From: Petunia secreta
Lineage: Eukaryota > Streptophyta > Magnoliopsida > Solanales > Solanaceae
Reading direction: 5' to 3'
NCBI GenBank assembly: GCA_029990175.1
Contig: JARKIP010000030.1
Location: 17,075,501 to 17,139,500, forward strand
DNA length: 64,000 bases
Below the pieces are notes generated by a model, which was not told the DNA's origin, made no database searches, and worked only from the letters and a program-made list of their open reading frames with translations. Below, in pieces: positions 33,047-45,193 of the stretch. Numbering within the stretch: the stretch's first letter is position 1; the number at the start of each line of letters is the position of its first letter. A program made the translations under genes and the position numbers.

Positions 33047-33530
33047 GGGTCATACGGAACTTAGTTGCTACATCTTGCATGTTTCACGTCCTATTGATCT
33101 CTTTGGTTGCTATCGTAGTGACTGCTTGTCCTTGTTGAGCCAAGAACCTATTGTTTCCTCTGGAGACATGTGCTATTTGATTGGTATTGATACTTGGCTC
33201 TATCACAAGAGTGTATTTTCCACATCACTTGTACTCACTATTGTTGAACTTGCCAACTCGTGTAATAGTAAGTTTTGGTGTGTTAATCATGAACTTAGGG
33301 ATCGTAGGAATTTTGATAGCTTGATCTTGCATATTCTATGCACTATTGATCTCTTTGTTTGTTCTTATGTTGAGTGCATCCACTGGGAAAACTAAGTACT
33401 TGTTGTTTTCTTTGGAAACATGCACTTTATCATTGTTATTGATACTTGGTTATACCATATGAGTATGTTTTCTACATTACTTGCACTAACCTACTCTTGT
33501 AGTAGGAGATTTTGGTTGTGCTTGTCTTTG
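33047..33530 (+). repeat. Direct duplication of about 240 bp after the acidic ORF
   Basis: A segment containing ATTGATCTCTTTG, a GACATGTGCTATTTGATTGG-type motif and ATTGATACTTGGCT recurs about 240 bp downstream (for example 33186 versus 33426 for the last motif). The encoded text is repeated too (IDTWLYH..VFST versus IDTWLYHMSMFST). This shows that the original ORF carried an internal duplication before frameshifts broke it. Confidence 0.65.
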
Positions 33531-33573
33531 GTTGTAGGTCTTGATGGTTTGATTTTGAGGAAGAAATTCTTTC

Positions 33574-33586
33574 AAGAAGGGGAAGA
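33574..33586 (+). other. Polypurine tract before the 3' LTR
   Basis: AAGAAGGGGAAGA sits directly upstream of the 3' LTR and would prime plus-strand DNA synthesis. Confidence 0.75.
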
Positions 33587-34354
33587 TTATGGGAGGCAAA
33601 TCGAGCCTAAGCACCAACCATCAAGAGCCAAGCTTGAAGGATGCAAAGGATGGAAGGTCAAGAGCTTCGGAGGAGAGTTCAGGAGCAATTCGAAGATGTG
33701 TCGCTTGGTCTCAAGCCTTGTGCGCTCCACCTAGAAATCCAGGCCCTCCACCTCAAGTCCAGGCCCTCCTCCTCAAAGCTGAGGCACTCCTCCTCAAGGC
33801 TGAGGCGCTCCTCCTCAAGACAAGGCAATCCACGTGCTCCGCCTCAACTAGCTACTAGTCATTTAAGCCAGGCGCACCTCCTAGGTGTGAAGCGCACCGC
33901 CTCCCTACTTTGGCATTCCGAATTTTGCTTAGATAATTCCTATTTTGGCCCTGCGCGGATTTTTCATTAAACCTAACTTGTGGGGGGTGTTTTAGACATT
34001 ACTTAGCATGAGGAAAACACTTTAAAAAACTCATTAGGTCTTTCTAGTTCATCAGTTATCTAGTATTGATTGAGGATAGAAGAATTGAGAGAGGCAAGGC
34101 CTTCTTGAGAAGCTTGAAGCTTCAATGTATCTCCTAGCTTGGAACCATGTGGATGTCATCCTACTATGAATCCTTGATTAGGTTCAAGTTTCCTTTCCTC
34201 CCTCTTGGGTATTCAATCACGTTTTGAATCGTTTATCCGTTCTTTCTTCTATTTCTGTTCTTCCTTATCTTATATTTCTTGTTATCTTGTTGATTCTATC
34301 ATTTATTACTTCCGCGTCTTGGTGTTTGCTTCCGCTTGTTTTTACCCTGTATCA
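33587..34354 (+). repeat. 3' LTR
   Basis: 768 bp, partner of 28443-29234, ending CCCTGTATCA and followed by the GGTTA duplication. By eye it differs from the 5' LTR by scattered substitutions and several small indels, including a deletion of about 20-30 bp near 33930. Confidence 0.85.
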
Positions 34355-34359
34355 GGTTA

Positions 34360-35218
34360 CCAAGTGAAAGTCTAAAGCTGAAAAAAGGGATAACTATTGA
34401 TGCTTTTAAGTGAAAAGTACATGAAGAGACTAATGATGGGTTCCATAGAAAGCCTATATCATTTCCAAGTTCAGCACTAATTACTATTTTTGCTCAGATA
34501 CAGAACGGGAAAGTTCAAGACCAAGAAGGTATACTTATGAACAACATTTCTAAACCTCACTATACATCAACAAGTGAAAAGATTAATTCCCACACAATAA
34601 AACGCAATCAATTACAAGGCATTCATGGTTCATACAAACCTCTCATATGACTCGAAAGGTAACAAATGAGCCTAAAAGTCATTAACCAAGGTCACCATTC
34701 ACTCAATCGCTCACCCTTGTCTTACACCATGCAATCAAAATTAAACTATGTTGGTACCAAATGAGACACAAACCATTGGTTTTTAAATGACATTTTCATT
34801 CATTCTACTTGGTTAAAAAATCTACTTCTAGAAAGAACCAAGTAAAGAAAACCGGAAGCTTTTTCGAAACGAGAAAACTACACTAGAAAGAAATAAACTT
34901 TACAGTAGAAACAATGTAAATATGGTTCAAATTCTATCACAATAAGCTCTCAAAAGTCATCAATTTATGGATCAAAACATAAGAATTTGAACCACTCCAT
35001 AATAAAAAACTTTAGCATCTTCCTCGAATTCTAAGAACAAAATAAGCACAAATGAGGGGTATAAGGGACTCCCTGACTCAACTCTCTAGCTTTCCTTTTC
35101 CTTTGCCTTCTACACGAACAAGGGGTTCTTTCTCTACTTGCTTCTTTTCCTCTTTCTCTTTCAACACATCATCAATGGAGGCCTCCATTGCCAATTCAAT
35201 TTGTACCTCATTCAAAGG
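34360..35218. other. Stretch downstream of the LTR element, no gene seen
   Basis: AT-rich sequence without a convincing frame. It may be decayed 3' sequence of the Athila-like remnant to its right. Confidence 0.4.
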
Positions 35219-36684
35219 TTAAGAAAAAAAATTAGAGCCAGCTAACACCATCGGCGTAGAAACAGCAGCAACTCCAGTATCAACATCATCAAACTCGAAC
35301 TCCCTAAGATCAGCCGCCTTCGCTCTCGTATCCTCAATTTCTTGTTTTGTCTCCTCCCTAGATACTACAACTGGAATGGTTTCTTTTGCTTTCACAACCA
35401 GAAGACTAGGGGCCATTTTTGGTTTCGGGACTTGAGGTTTAGATTGTTTTGAAGCTTGGAGAAAGTGGCTCTGGAGCTTTGTGGTTTGATCTTTGGATCT
35501 CGAGATGCCTTACCTCTCTCAACTCAATGTAGGTATTCAACTTATTAGTCACTACTCAAGAGCTATATTCACCATTCCCTTTTTAATAGCCCCAATTGAT
35601 TTGTTACTCGCTTTCACCTCTTTGGCACAGATTTTCCAGAGTGTTCACCAGCTTGGAAATTGAGGGTGGAGGTGGTGGTTTGATAAGTTGTTATTAGGTT
35701 ATTACAGAATGTAAGCTTTCCAGTTTTATATCAATTTCCTCACCATTTGAGTTAAGTCCTCTGTGACCATAATAGTTACAAGAGGGGTGCCTTTAGGACG
35801 AGGAGCTTTTAGCATTTTTGGGGGATATGTGGAAGAAGAAGAAGTGTCTGAAGGTATACCTGGAGCTGGCTTATCCTCCTCAGTAGTCGGGGCTGGGTTT
35901 GACATGGTTGTATGTGTCCATTGCCTTCACGAACTTATCCATGACAAACCGAGCCACAACCTTAGCCTTGAAGTATACTGTCAAAGTGATTGAATAAGTG
36001 AGGTTTGTTGCTTTTTCTTTCGGCTCATAAATCATGTTCCTTCTCATGACAACTCTAAATTCACCTAAACCCCCGACATTATGCAAGCTATCTTTTAAAT
36101 GTGCTCCTTTGGCGAGAAGTTCGACAACTCCATGAAAGTGTTCAACTCCTTTAGGTTGTAACTCACGTGCATGCCCTGCAACAACACCTTGTACTCTCCA
36201 TTTTCCATCCTTACTAGATTGGCATAGAATCCCTTCATCAATGCCTCATCATCATCTTGAAGTGGCTTGGCAAGGAGCTTGGTCCACTCTTTGTGATATA
36301 GAATTTTATTGAACCGCGAGTTATCTCTTTGGACATCATTGGTGCCAATAACCCTCTCTTTGCTAATGCTTCTAACACTGCCCTCTCCAATAGTCCTTGA
36401 AGGCAAACTTACAAGCAGAGTTCCCTTTCCCAATTTGCAGGCAAGGCCATGTATTGAATCATTGCTTTATTATCACATTTCCATGGTGGAACATGTTGCT
36501 CTTGTTGTGTTTTTGGACGTTGATCCCCATTAGGTTCCTTTGAACAAAGAATAGGTGCTGATGGTTGGGTAGGGGATGCCTCTTTTGATTCCTCCCTCTC
36601 AACTTCACAATCATTACTTTGTTTTGGCTGAGAAGGCTCCTCCTGAGGTGGGGCTGGAACATCATGTCCTCTTTTCTGTCTCAC
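35219..36684 (-). pseudogene. Athila-type transposon ORF (plant transposon protein domain), broken
   Basis: Four minus-strand open stretches follow one another in different frames: 36684-36409, 36433-36095, 36086-35880 and 35416-35219. The first is Pro/Gln/Glu-rich (APPQEEPSQPKQ). The second contains LMKGFYANLVRMENGEYKV and LKELNTFMELS. The third contains PKEKATNLTYSITLTVYFKA and VARFVMDKFVKA. This matches my memory of the putative plant transposon protein domain found in Athila-like gypsy elements (Pfam PF20167, to be confirmed). The role of the domain is unknown. At least three frame breaks make it a relic. Confidence 0.55.
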
Positions 36685-38579
36685 TTCCTTCTTGGTCTAG
36701 GGATCAATTAGTGAAGGGTCCCTCTTGCTTTCATTTCATAATCTGAACGGAAAGTTGTGTAGAAGGTACTGTTGAACCCTTTTCGGCTTTACTTTTTATC
36801 TAACTCTAACCCCGGTAAAAGTAGGTTGTGTGCCTTTACCTCTTCTTCTGCTTGATGATTCCTTCTTTGGTTTAGTTATTTGATTTGTATATCCACACAA
36901 AACTCATGTTAGATGAAGCCAAAAGTGATAGACTTGCAAAATTGTTAATAGTAGAAAACTTAAGTTGAAACACAGGGGAGGCGATCGCCTGGGTTGTAAA
37001 AGGCAGTGGCCTGTCGAGGATTGGGCAGGTGCCGTATAGTTATAGGTGGTTGCCCATGTCTGGAATTGTTAAGCAGTAAAAAAGTTCAAACTAGGACAGT
37101 CGCCTCTCTTGTATAGGGCAGACACTCTCAGAAGAGGTGAGCGCCTTCCTTGAATAGGCGATGACCATTAAACCAACTCCTTAGACAATTTAACACAGTC
37201 GAAGGCCAAAAGCAGGCAGCCCGCCTCAAAGAGCTAGACATCCGCATGTTCTTCATGAGTTCAAACTCCTTCTAACTCAGCCAAGAAAGGGCGGTCGCCT
37301 AAGTGAAAGGGCGACCACCTACTCACCTAATTGTGGGCTCCACAGCTTAGATACCATTAAACTATAAACAAATATAACGTGGGTAAAGTGCAACACTCAT
37401 TTCTTTCATCCTAAAGATCATCTTTTTTCTCATCTCACATCCTAACTCTCACATGGGATGAACAACGATGATTTTTCAAGATTTCACAAAAAGGTACAAT
37501 ATTCAAATACAACCTTTCCCAACCAATCGTGCATCCCAATTTATTTACAAGCATTAAATTTCAGGGGTGCAATTGAAAACTATGTATACTAATTCAAGGA
37601 TTAAAACTACAGAACCAAGAAAAAAATAAAGACTGTAAATATTTAGAAAGTCACCAATCTACTTACAAAAGTAATGAATCAAGCAGTTAGTTTTGATGAA
37701 GCAATGTGGTGTGTCAGGAGCAGTTGTAACGATGGTCGCCTGCAGTTGTTGTGGTGGTTACCGGTGGTTAGGGTGGATAGAGAGAGTTAGATGAATGAAA
37801 TGAGGGGTAAAAATCCCTCTAATACCACCACCCGGGTTGGGTTGATCCACGATAGGGCTGTCTTCCTTTTTTAAAGGTGGCCCACCCTGTTGAGTGCAAT
37901 GGAAGAGGAGGAAAAATTTACCTAGGCAGCCACCTCACCGACCAGGAGGCAACCTTTTTCAAACACTTAGCCAAACTTTTGGCCTCCAATTATCCACACA
38001 TTCTGCTTCCTTAATTTTGTAAAGGGAGCCCACATAGTTCAAAGGAGGACGCCACCGTCTACCCACTGGGCGACTGCCTCACAGACAAGGTGGCCCACCT
38101 TGTGATGCCAATTCCATCTTTTGTTTTTCTTTTGTCCTCCTCTTTCGATCAAGGCACCTGTACACTAAACATACTAATTAGCTAAAACTTGGGTTGCCTC
38201 CCAAGAAGCGCCTTAGTTAACTTCGTGACACAATGTACCATTTGCATCAAGGATCCAACAAGACTATGAAGGAAACCATATTGTTTCCTTCCATGGTTCT
38301 CAAGCAGTGCTTACATATTTCTCCAATAGTGAATCAAAGGCCATGTTACAAAAGTTAGAGCTACCATCACTTATGATAGCTTGGGGTGTTTTGAATCTTG
38401 TAAATATATTCTTTTTTAAAAAGATTGTGACACTTCTAGCTTCATTAGTTGGTAATGCAATAGCTCAACCCATTTCGACACAGTCAACTGCCACAAGAAT
38501 CGAAAAGGCCCCATGAATTCTATCCCCTAAACATCAATGAATTCAAATTCAACAATGTTATTTTAAGGCATCTTATTTT
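36685..38579. other. Non-coding part of the Athila-like relic
   Basis: No clear frame on either strand. It contains GC-rich motifs of the type GGCGATCGCCT and GGGCGGTCGCCT (about 36980 and 37290) that echo GGGCGGCCGC-type motifs in the duplicated units near 21550 and 24460. It also has TTGGGTTGCCTCCCAAGAAG at about 38189-38208, a palindrome often seen in gypsy elements of this plant group. This supports a shared repeat family. Confidence 0.4.
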
Positions 38580-39990
38580 CTTGAAACCCCTCCGCCACCT
38601 CCCTCCCATTCTTTGACATTAGTCACAATTCTTGGCAAACAAGTCAGCATCTTTGTATAGAGAAGGCCAAAAGAAACAAGAACTTTAGACTCTGTCATCG
38701 CAACACCATGATGTGCTCCATAGGGAGAAAAGTGACATCCTTCTAGAATTCATACTTGTTCGAATGCGACTATACAACTCCTTATTACTCCATCAACACA
38801 AATTCGAAGGTGGAATGACTCATCCGAATAGTAATGCCTTGCATCATTAGCCAACTTCTTTCCTTGATTATAAGTGAAATCATCTGGTACTTCTCCACAA
38901 GCAATAAAGTTAGCAATGTCTGTATACCAAGGAATTGCTTCCCAAGATACGGCCAATAATTTTTCATTAGGAAGAGTCATCAGCTTCAATTGTTTCTTTT
39001 GGTCTCCACTCCCCCTCCAAATTGGACAAGTGGTCTGCCATTTGATTTTCGATCTGCTTTCTTTAACTTCAATATCAAACTCTTGAAACAAAAAACCTCA
39101 TCGGATCAATCTTGGCTTTGATTCCTTCTTTGTCATCAAGTAATGGATAGCGGAGTGGTCGGTGTGAACAATTACCTTGGAGCCTACCAAATAAGCTCAA
39201 AACTTCTCGAAAGCATAGACCACGAAAAATATTTCTTTCTCCGTCACCGTATAATTGAGTTGGGCCATATTCATCATCTTTCTAGCATAGGAGATTGGGT
39301 GAAACATCTTTTCCACTCTTTGGCCTAGCACGCCTCCCAATGATACATCACTAGAATAAAAAATCAATTCAAAGGGAAAATTTCAGTTAAGACTCACTAT
39401 CACCAGTGCAGTAGTCAATCTCCTTTTCAACTCTTCAAAAGCTTTCAAACAAAAATTATAAAAATCGAATTTAGCATCCTTCTCCAATGATTTGCACAAT
39501 GGGTTAACTATCTTTGAAAAATATTTTATGAACTGCCGATAGAAACCTGCATGGATCAAGAAACTTTAAACTCCTTTAATGGTTATTGGAGGTTGAAATT
39601 TTGAGACCACCTTTATTTTTGCTAGATCAACTTCAATCCCCTTATTAGAGGCTTTGTGGCCCAACACTACGCCTTCCTCAACTAGAAAATGGCATTTTTC
39701 CAATTAAGCACTAATTTATTTTCTTCACGACGGGCGAACACTTTATCCTGATTCTCCTAGATTGTAAAAGGAATCTCTAACAACGGAGAAATCATCGATG
39801 AAGACTTATAGAAAATCTTCCACTCTATCATGAACAAGGCAAGTATGCACTTTGGACTTTGGTGGGGGCATTGCACAATCCAAAAGATATCTTCTTAAAG
39901 GAAAAGGTGCCATATGGATAAGTGGAGGTGGTGCTTGCGATAGTTCATACAAACTCTTGAACCCATGATCGTTCTTATAGAAATTACTTC
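38580..39990 (-). pseudogene. Ty3/gypsy (Athila-like) RT C-terminus, RNase H and linker relic
   Basis: Translating the minus strand with frame changes gives, in order, a polymerase part after the YxDD region (DDFSVVGDSF), HFLVEEGVVLGHKASNKGIE, the conserved HAGFYRQFIKYFSKI, then the RNase H-like part (SSDVSLGGVLGQR, the expected TEKE motif, VIVHTDHSAIHYLM), and then LLQEFDIEVKES. The open stretch 39091-38750 continues with PWYTDIANFIACGEVPDD, as in the linker before integrase. This enzyme copies the element's RNA and removes the RNA strand. Many stops and shifts show it is dead. Integrase proper is not recognised further left. Confidence 0.7.
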
Positions 39991-40578
39991 TCCTTACTCA
40001 TTCATCACCACAATCATCTCCCTTTTCTTAGGAACACATTGCATAAGAGATACCCATTTTTCTATGCTTAACAACAAAAGTTTTTTTGATTGAACACATT
40101 AAAATTTCTTCAATTCTGAACACCCCAAAGCATTTCCCATGTACTTCAAAGGGAAAACATCAGGAGCTGGAAACCAAAATTGTGTTTGTACATGACCTCT
40201 TGCACTCCAAGCAAAAATAACTACATTCGAATATCAAAATTCAATTATACTTCCTTATTTTTGCTAAATTTTTTTAGATATTGTTAGTTAGCTAAATATT
40301 AAAGAGAATGAACTCCTTCTATGACATAAGAGATAAGAGATAGGGAGTGAGGCAATAGTAAAATGCATTTTCATGAGTGTATAACAAAATCGAATGTACA
40401 ACTTTGATGAACCCTTCTCCCTCAATGTAACTCATAAGGAAAAAGAAATAAGAAAATCACAAACATATAATATCTTGGATTCAATGAAATTTAAGTCTAG
40501 ATTAAACATATTGTGTAATATTTAATGAAGAAGAACCTTATTCGATATATGTCTTGCTAGATCTTCATATAGAGTATA
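39991..40578. other. Decayed upstream part of the gypsy relic, no clear domain
   Basis: AT-rich; only weak minus-strand similarity to the RT core just left of 40000. Nothing else is recognised. Confidence 0.35.
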
Positions 40579-41330
40579 TGTTGGAAATATGATTTTCGTG
40601 ACTGTCTAACACGGAAAAATAGTAGAAGAAAATATGCAGAATTTATTCTGAGCCCACAAGTTCCTTGTGCATCCTTAAAGAGTCTAATCCCCTCATTGTT
40701 GCCCAAGGTTCATAGTAATTCTTTCCAGAATAGAACAGAATGTTCAACTCAATAGTAGCAGCACTTCAAACCACTAAGTTATCGACAAATTCAAATAACG
40801 ACGCAAAATCAAATAATTCACTTACTTTATTTTGAAAGTAATGATTATGAAAGAAAGAGGACACAAATTCAAAAATTTTTGTAGTGAAAAATCTGAAGGA
40901 ATGCAGAAGAGAAAGTATATATTAAATTATTTAAGCTTGTTAGAAATCTGATTTTTGTGACTGCATGCCACAGAAAAATAATAGAAGAAGATATGCAAAA
41001 TCTATTATGAGCCTACTAGTTTCTTGTGCGTCTTTATAGAATTTAATCCTCTCACTTTTTCCCAAGGTTCACAATTAATTCTTGCCAAGATAGAACGAAA
41101 CGTTCAACTCAGCAGTAGCGGCACTTCAAACCACTAAGTTATCGACAAACTCAAACAATTTGGAGAAAAATCACACGAGTCACTTACTTTATTTTGAAAG
41201 TAATGATGTCGAAAGAAAGAGGGGATGAATTCAAAAATATTCGTAGTGGAAAATTTGAAGGAATGGTCTGAAAAATGTCCACACAAGTGGCTATGTATTA
41301 AATTAGCTGCGAGAATTTAATTGAGAATTT
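40579..41330. repeat. Direct duplication, two copies about 359 bp apart
   Basis: Copy A starts TGTTGGAAATATGATTTTCG (40579) and copy B TGTTAGAAATCTGATTTTTG (40938). They share landmarks throughout, including CAGCACTTCAAACCACTAAG-type sequence and TTATTTTGAAAGTAATGAT. The copies are nearly adjacent and in the same orientation, so this is a tandem duplication or two short LTR-like units. No ORF spans either copy. Confidence 0.75.
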
Positions 41331-42507
41331 AAAGAGACGTTTACCGTTACGCAAACGGTCAAATAAAAATATTAATATTTAATAATAATATTAATATTCA
41401 TTGGTCCAAAAAATTAAGTCAATCAATCATATCAATTGATATGAGCTGGAGGCGAGCAAGCGACAATGACGGCGCGACGCTTTCCTTCTTCTCAATCCTC
41501 TTAGGAGTTAGTAGAAGTACTTATATGTTTAAACTCAACAAAAGTCATTTCCTCTACCAATGTGGGAGAAAGTGCACTTCTTTTATAAAAAAGGAGACTT
41601 TTCACTTTATCTCCATTTTCCTTCACACCACTTTCCTCTATTAAAAAACCTCAATTTCCCTTCACACCACTTTTCTGACATGGCATCTCTTTAATGGTAA
41701 TATTTTCAGATCAAGTGTAATCTAAATCACGCGCTTGACTTGTTTTTTTTAGAGTTGAAAACGTGTTCAATAGACATATTTTTTAATTACTTCACGTGTT
41801 CAATCTATATCCAAATGGAATTTCATGACAAGTTCAATAAATTTTTGTATTTGGCCAAAACAAAAACTTAAGGTCAATCTAATCAAATATGGTGTTAAAA
41901 AAAGAAAGGTGAAAATGTTGGTGGAGTTGAGGTCAAAGAAGAAGACTTTAGGGATAGGTGGGCGGAGGGTGAGGAGAAGCGGGATCGTGGATCGATGCTG
42001 AAGAAATAAAGAAAGTAAAGGAAGTTTTTGTTGTAAATTTACACATCGCGCATATTGATTCTCATTTTTTTCAAAGTAGGAAAATTTTAGTAACAATTAG
42101 GTTGTTGAAAAGTTTGTGTGAGATGCACACTTTAAATTGAGTTTAGATGTTCAACATGTATATTACCTCTTAATTTAAGTGTTTGAAGTAAAATTGTTGG
42201 CAAGTTTGAGGGGTCGCCTATTTATTCAGCTTTATTCTTATTTTTTTTATCTTCTTAATTCAGTCGCTATGAACATGTCTAGGTCTTTTATTTGGTGTGT
42301 TAAACAAAATCTGGTTAGGTCCGCTAAAAAAGTTCTCAGATTATAAATTCATCTAATTGCTCGATATATATTTGGACATTATAAGTATCTATCGTGACAG
42401 TACTTAGCAGGACCTACACTTGTGGGCTCTTACTAGGTCCCCCATAAAGAATAAAATAGGAAGACTCTGTATGATACCAAAGTTGTTCAAAGAATACCTT
42501 ATACATA
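41331..42507. other. Intergenic stretch left of the neprosin pseudogene
   Basis: Open frames at 41441-41644 and 41800-42096 (minus) lack any family signature. An AATATTAATATT palindromic run sits near 41367-41397. No gene or element border is defined. Confidence 0.45.
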
Positions 42508-44233
42508 TTAGGATTGTCGACATGTGTGGTTCGTTTTATCTACTGTAATTGTCTTTCCTTTCTCGTCTAAAACAACAATTTCCTTACAATAAGCATCATA
42601 CTTGGAGTCTCTAACGGGATAAAGGCCTGATCCCATTGGAGGTGCTGGAACACCTGGTGGACTATATACAACTCCTCCCCAATCAACATTTGTAGCAAAA
42701 TTTTTCAACCCAGTGAAGATCTTTTGGGGCTAAAAATCAACTTGATCATGACTTGAAGTCATTAAAAGCCACCAATTTCCATTGGCTAGATCCTTATTTT
42801 TCACAAAAACTGTCCATGTCAATATTTATGTGCCTTTACAAATAGTAATCATACACATATACACATTTTGCAAATTTGAAAATTTTAAACAAGAAAATTA
42901 GAAAAAAGTATGAATTTTACCCGATCAATGTACATCGTGGCCTCGCATGGATCTCCTCCACGCTGTGAAATATAATTCTCGTATGACAGATCAAGAGGTA
43001 TCTGAGTGTTTACTAGTATAAATCCAGGACATAATGTATTGAAGCAAAGAGTTTTACAAGCCTAGAAAAGAGTAAGATATCTCTACTGCATTAAACTCAT
43101 GTATGTTGAGGTAGATACTCAAACCAAAAGATATAGAAGTAATTTTTTCCTAAATTCAAGATGGAAATCATCAAGGTACATAAGAACAATTACCTGAAAG
43201 TACATAAAAAGCCTTGTTTATTATCTCCATATAATGTTGGGTCCACCTAAACAAGAAAATAGAGATATTTTAGTGTTAGTGTACTGATTAAGTTTCTAAT
43301 TTACATCTTAGATGTACGATATTCAATCCTTATCACATTTCCTTCTTTCATGAAATAATGAAATTATTGGTAGAAAAGTTATGTTATACTTACTCTCCAA
43401 CCAAGTTGTAAGATATCTGATCCTTTTTGAATTTTTAATCAGAATGCACTATGTTGTTGACCTTCAACATAAAGATTGTACAAACTGGTTGCCATTCCAG
43501 CTCCCGCAAATTTAATATTTAGATTATTTGGAATTCGAGCTATAACAAGCTGAATATATAAATAAATAATTTCATCATCTCATAGAGACAACCCAAATAA
43601 ACCTATGTATATATATTTAATAAATAAATCATTTCATTTAACTCATGGAGAGTACGCACCCAATAAACATAGGCATTTACAGTTGAATCTAAGATTTTTT
43701 TTTCTTTTCGAGTACAATATAAGACTCCAATGGAAAGGTGAAATTTTGGCCAAGTATTCTTTCTGGAGTTCACGCTCAAACTTCATTTTTTTTTTCGTGG
43801 AGAACTTTAAGGGAAAATTCTGAAATTTGAAGTGAAATGAAGTTTGAGCAACTGTAGCTATACTTGTAAAATTTCAAAAAAGTAGGTTGTTCCTCAATCA
43901 TTACTCTAAAGAGTGGATATTTGTCAAAATTTCTTTAAGGAAAGCGAGTAAAGTTGATCACGAGTGAGAATTTAAAAAATGCCTAGTGGAAGACAAGTGA
44001 ACCAGACAACAAAAGGCTAACTCCACAACTTAAAAACTTATGTAACCATATATATTGTTAATCCGTTCTAGTCGAAAGATCAAGGATTTGAGTTATTATT
44101 AAGGGCGTCAAAGGGATAGATTTGATTGATTGTTGACTGCTTAATATAGGTTGATTTATAGATGGACAAACCATAAACCCATCTAATGGTTACTTAAGCT
44201 GATATAGATACACACATAAACGTTACTTAACAC

Positions 44234-44674
44234 TAGACCTTGGCATCGAGCGACCGAGTCGAGCTCGAGCCGAGCCTAACCGAGCTTACTATGCTATCGA
44301 GCCGAGCTGAACCGAACTTTATATTATACGGAGCCGGGCCGAGCTCGATCTGAGCTCAACTGAGCTTTGCTAGAGTTTGACCGAGCTCGAGCCGACTATA
44401 TTATTTTGTGTTCCATACTTAATAATATAGAAAATAATATTTTTAAATTTTTTCTTTTGATCATAATCATAAATAAGGATAGAAGTACTAGTTTATCAAT
44501 TGTTAATTATTGCATTAAATATAATGTAAAGTTCTATTTTTTTTAGTAATCGAGCTAACCGAGTTGAACTGAGCTTTGACCGAGCTTATCCGAACCGAGC
44601 CAAACTTTAAATGAACCCGAGCCGAGCCGAGCCGAACCAAGCTCCAACCTGGCTCAGCTCTATGCTCAGGCCTA
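44234..44674. mobile_element. hAT-type MITE in the neprosin intron (GAGCCGAGC-rich)
   Basis: The ends TAGACCTTGGCATCGAGC (left) and TAGGCCTGAGCATAGAGC (reverse complement of the right) are imperfect inverted repeats. The flanking eight bases are CTTAACAC and CTTAACCC, a target duplication with one mismatch, as expected for hAT transposition. The subterminal regions repeat GAGCCGAGC many times in inverted orientation. No transposase is present. Confidence 0.8.
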
Positions 44675-44932
44675 CTTAACCCATACAAATTGAACCTATA
44701 AAGGAGGGGAAGTAGAGTAAGTGAGAATTTAGACCCTCTAACAGTGAGACAAGGGAAGCAAGCAAAGAAACTTGACAGCACAAATTAAACCTATAAATGC
44801 CCTTGTTATAGTTGTTAGGATAATCCGTTCTAATTATTACTTAAAATCCAGTTGTATATAAGTAACATAATTAAAAAGACAATCAACTCGTGTGAGCTAC
44901 GACGAAGGATTAGTTTAAATAAATTCTATAAA

Positions 44933-45193
44933 CGGAGGCGAATCTAGGAATTAAAAAGTATGGGTGCACCAGGCATAAAAAATAGAATAATTTTGTTGGC
45001 AGTAAGACTCGAACTCAAGTGTTCAAAAGATAAAGCTAACACTCTTGCAAGTGCACCACTTAAGCACTTATTACTATGGGTTCTTATTGTTAGTGTTATC
45101 CTTAATTTTCAAAATATATACCTAGAATATCGAATTTATTTGGCGTACTATGGGTTCCCAGGAACCACCCCCGACACCATAGATCTGCCCCTG
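44933..45193. mobile_element. hAT-type MITE in the neprosin intron, perfect 8-bp TSD
   Basis: A 261-bp insertion begins CGGAGGCGAATCTAGG and ends with the inverted counterpart ATCTGCCCCTG. It is flanked on both sides by TCTATAAA (44925-44932 and 45194-45201). The CAGGGGC-type terminus and 8-bp duplication are hAT hallmarks. It lies 110 bp from exon 45304-45354. The 92-codon open frame running through it is incidental. Confidence 0.85.

Larger units (their letters stand above)
28443..34354 (+). mobile_element. Complete RT-less LTR retrotransposon with an unknown acidic ORF
   Basis: Direct LTRs (28443-29234 and 33587-34354) are flanked by a perfect 5-bp target duplication GGTTA (28438-28442 and 34355-34359). 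A primer site TGGTATCAGAGC complementary to initiator tRNA-Met follows the 5' LTR, and a purine tract precedes the 3' LTR. The 4.35-kb interior holds, in order, a Tyr/Asp/Ser-rich gag-position ORF broken by frameshift, a protease-like segment resembling those of Ty3/gypsy elements, and a 423-codon acidic ORF with no known domain. Reverse transcriptase, RNase H and integrase are absent, so mobilisation needs another element. Borders at the TG side of the LTRs are uncertain by about 5 bp because the 5' copy is mutated there. Confidence 0.85.
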
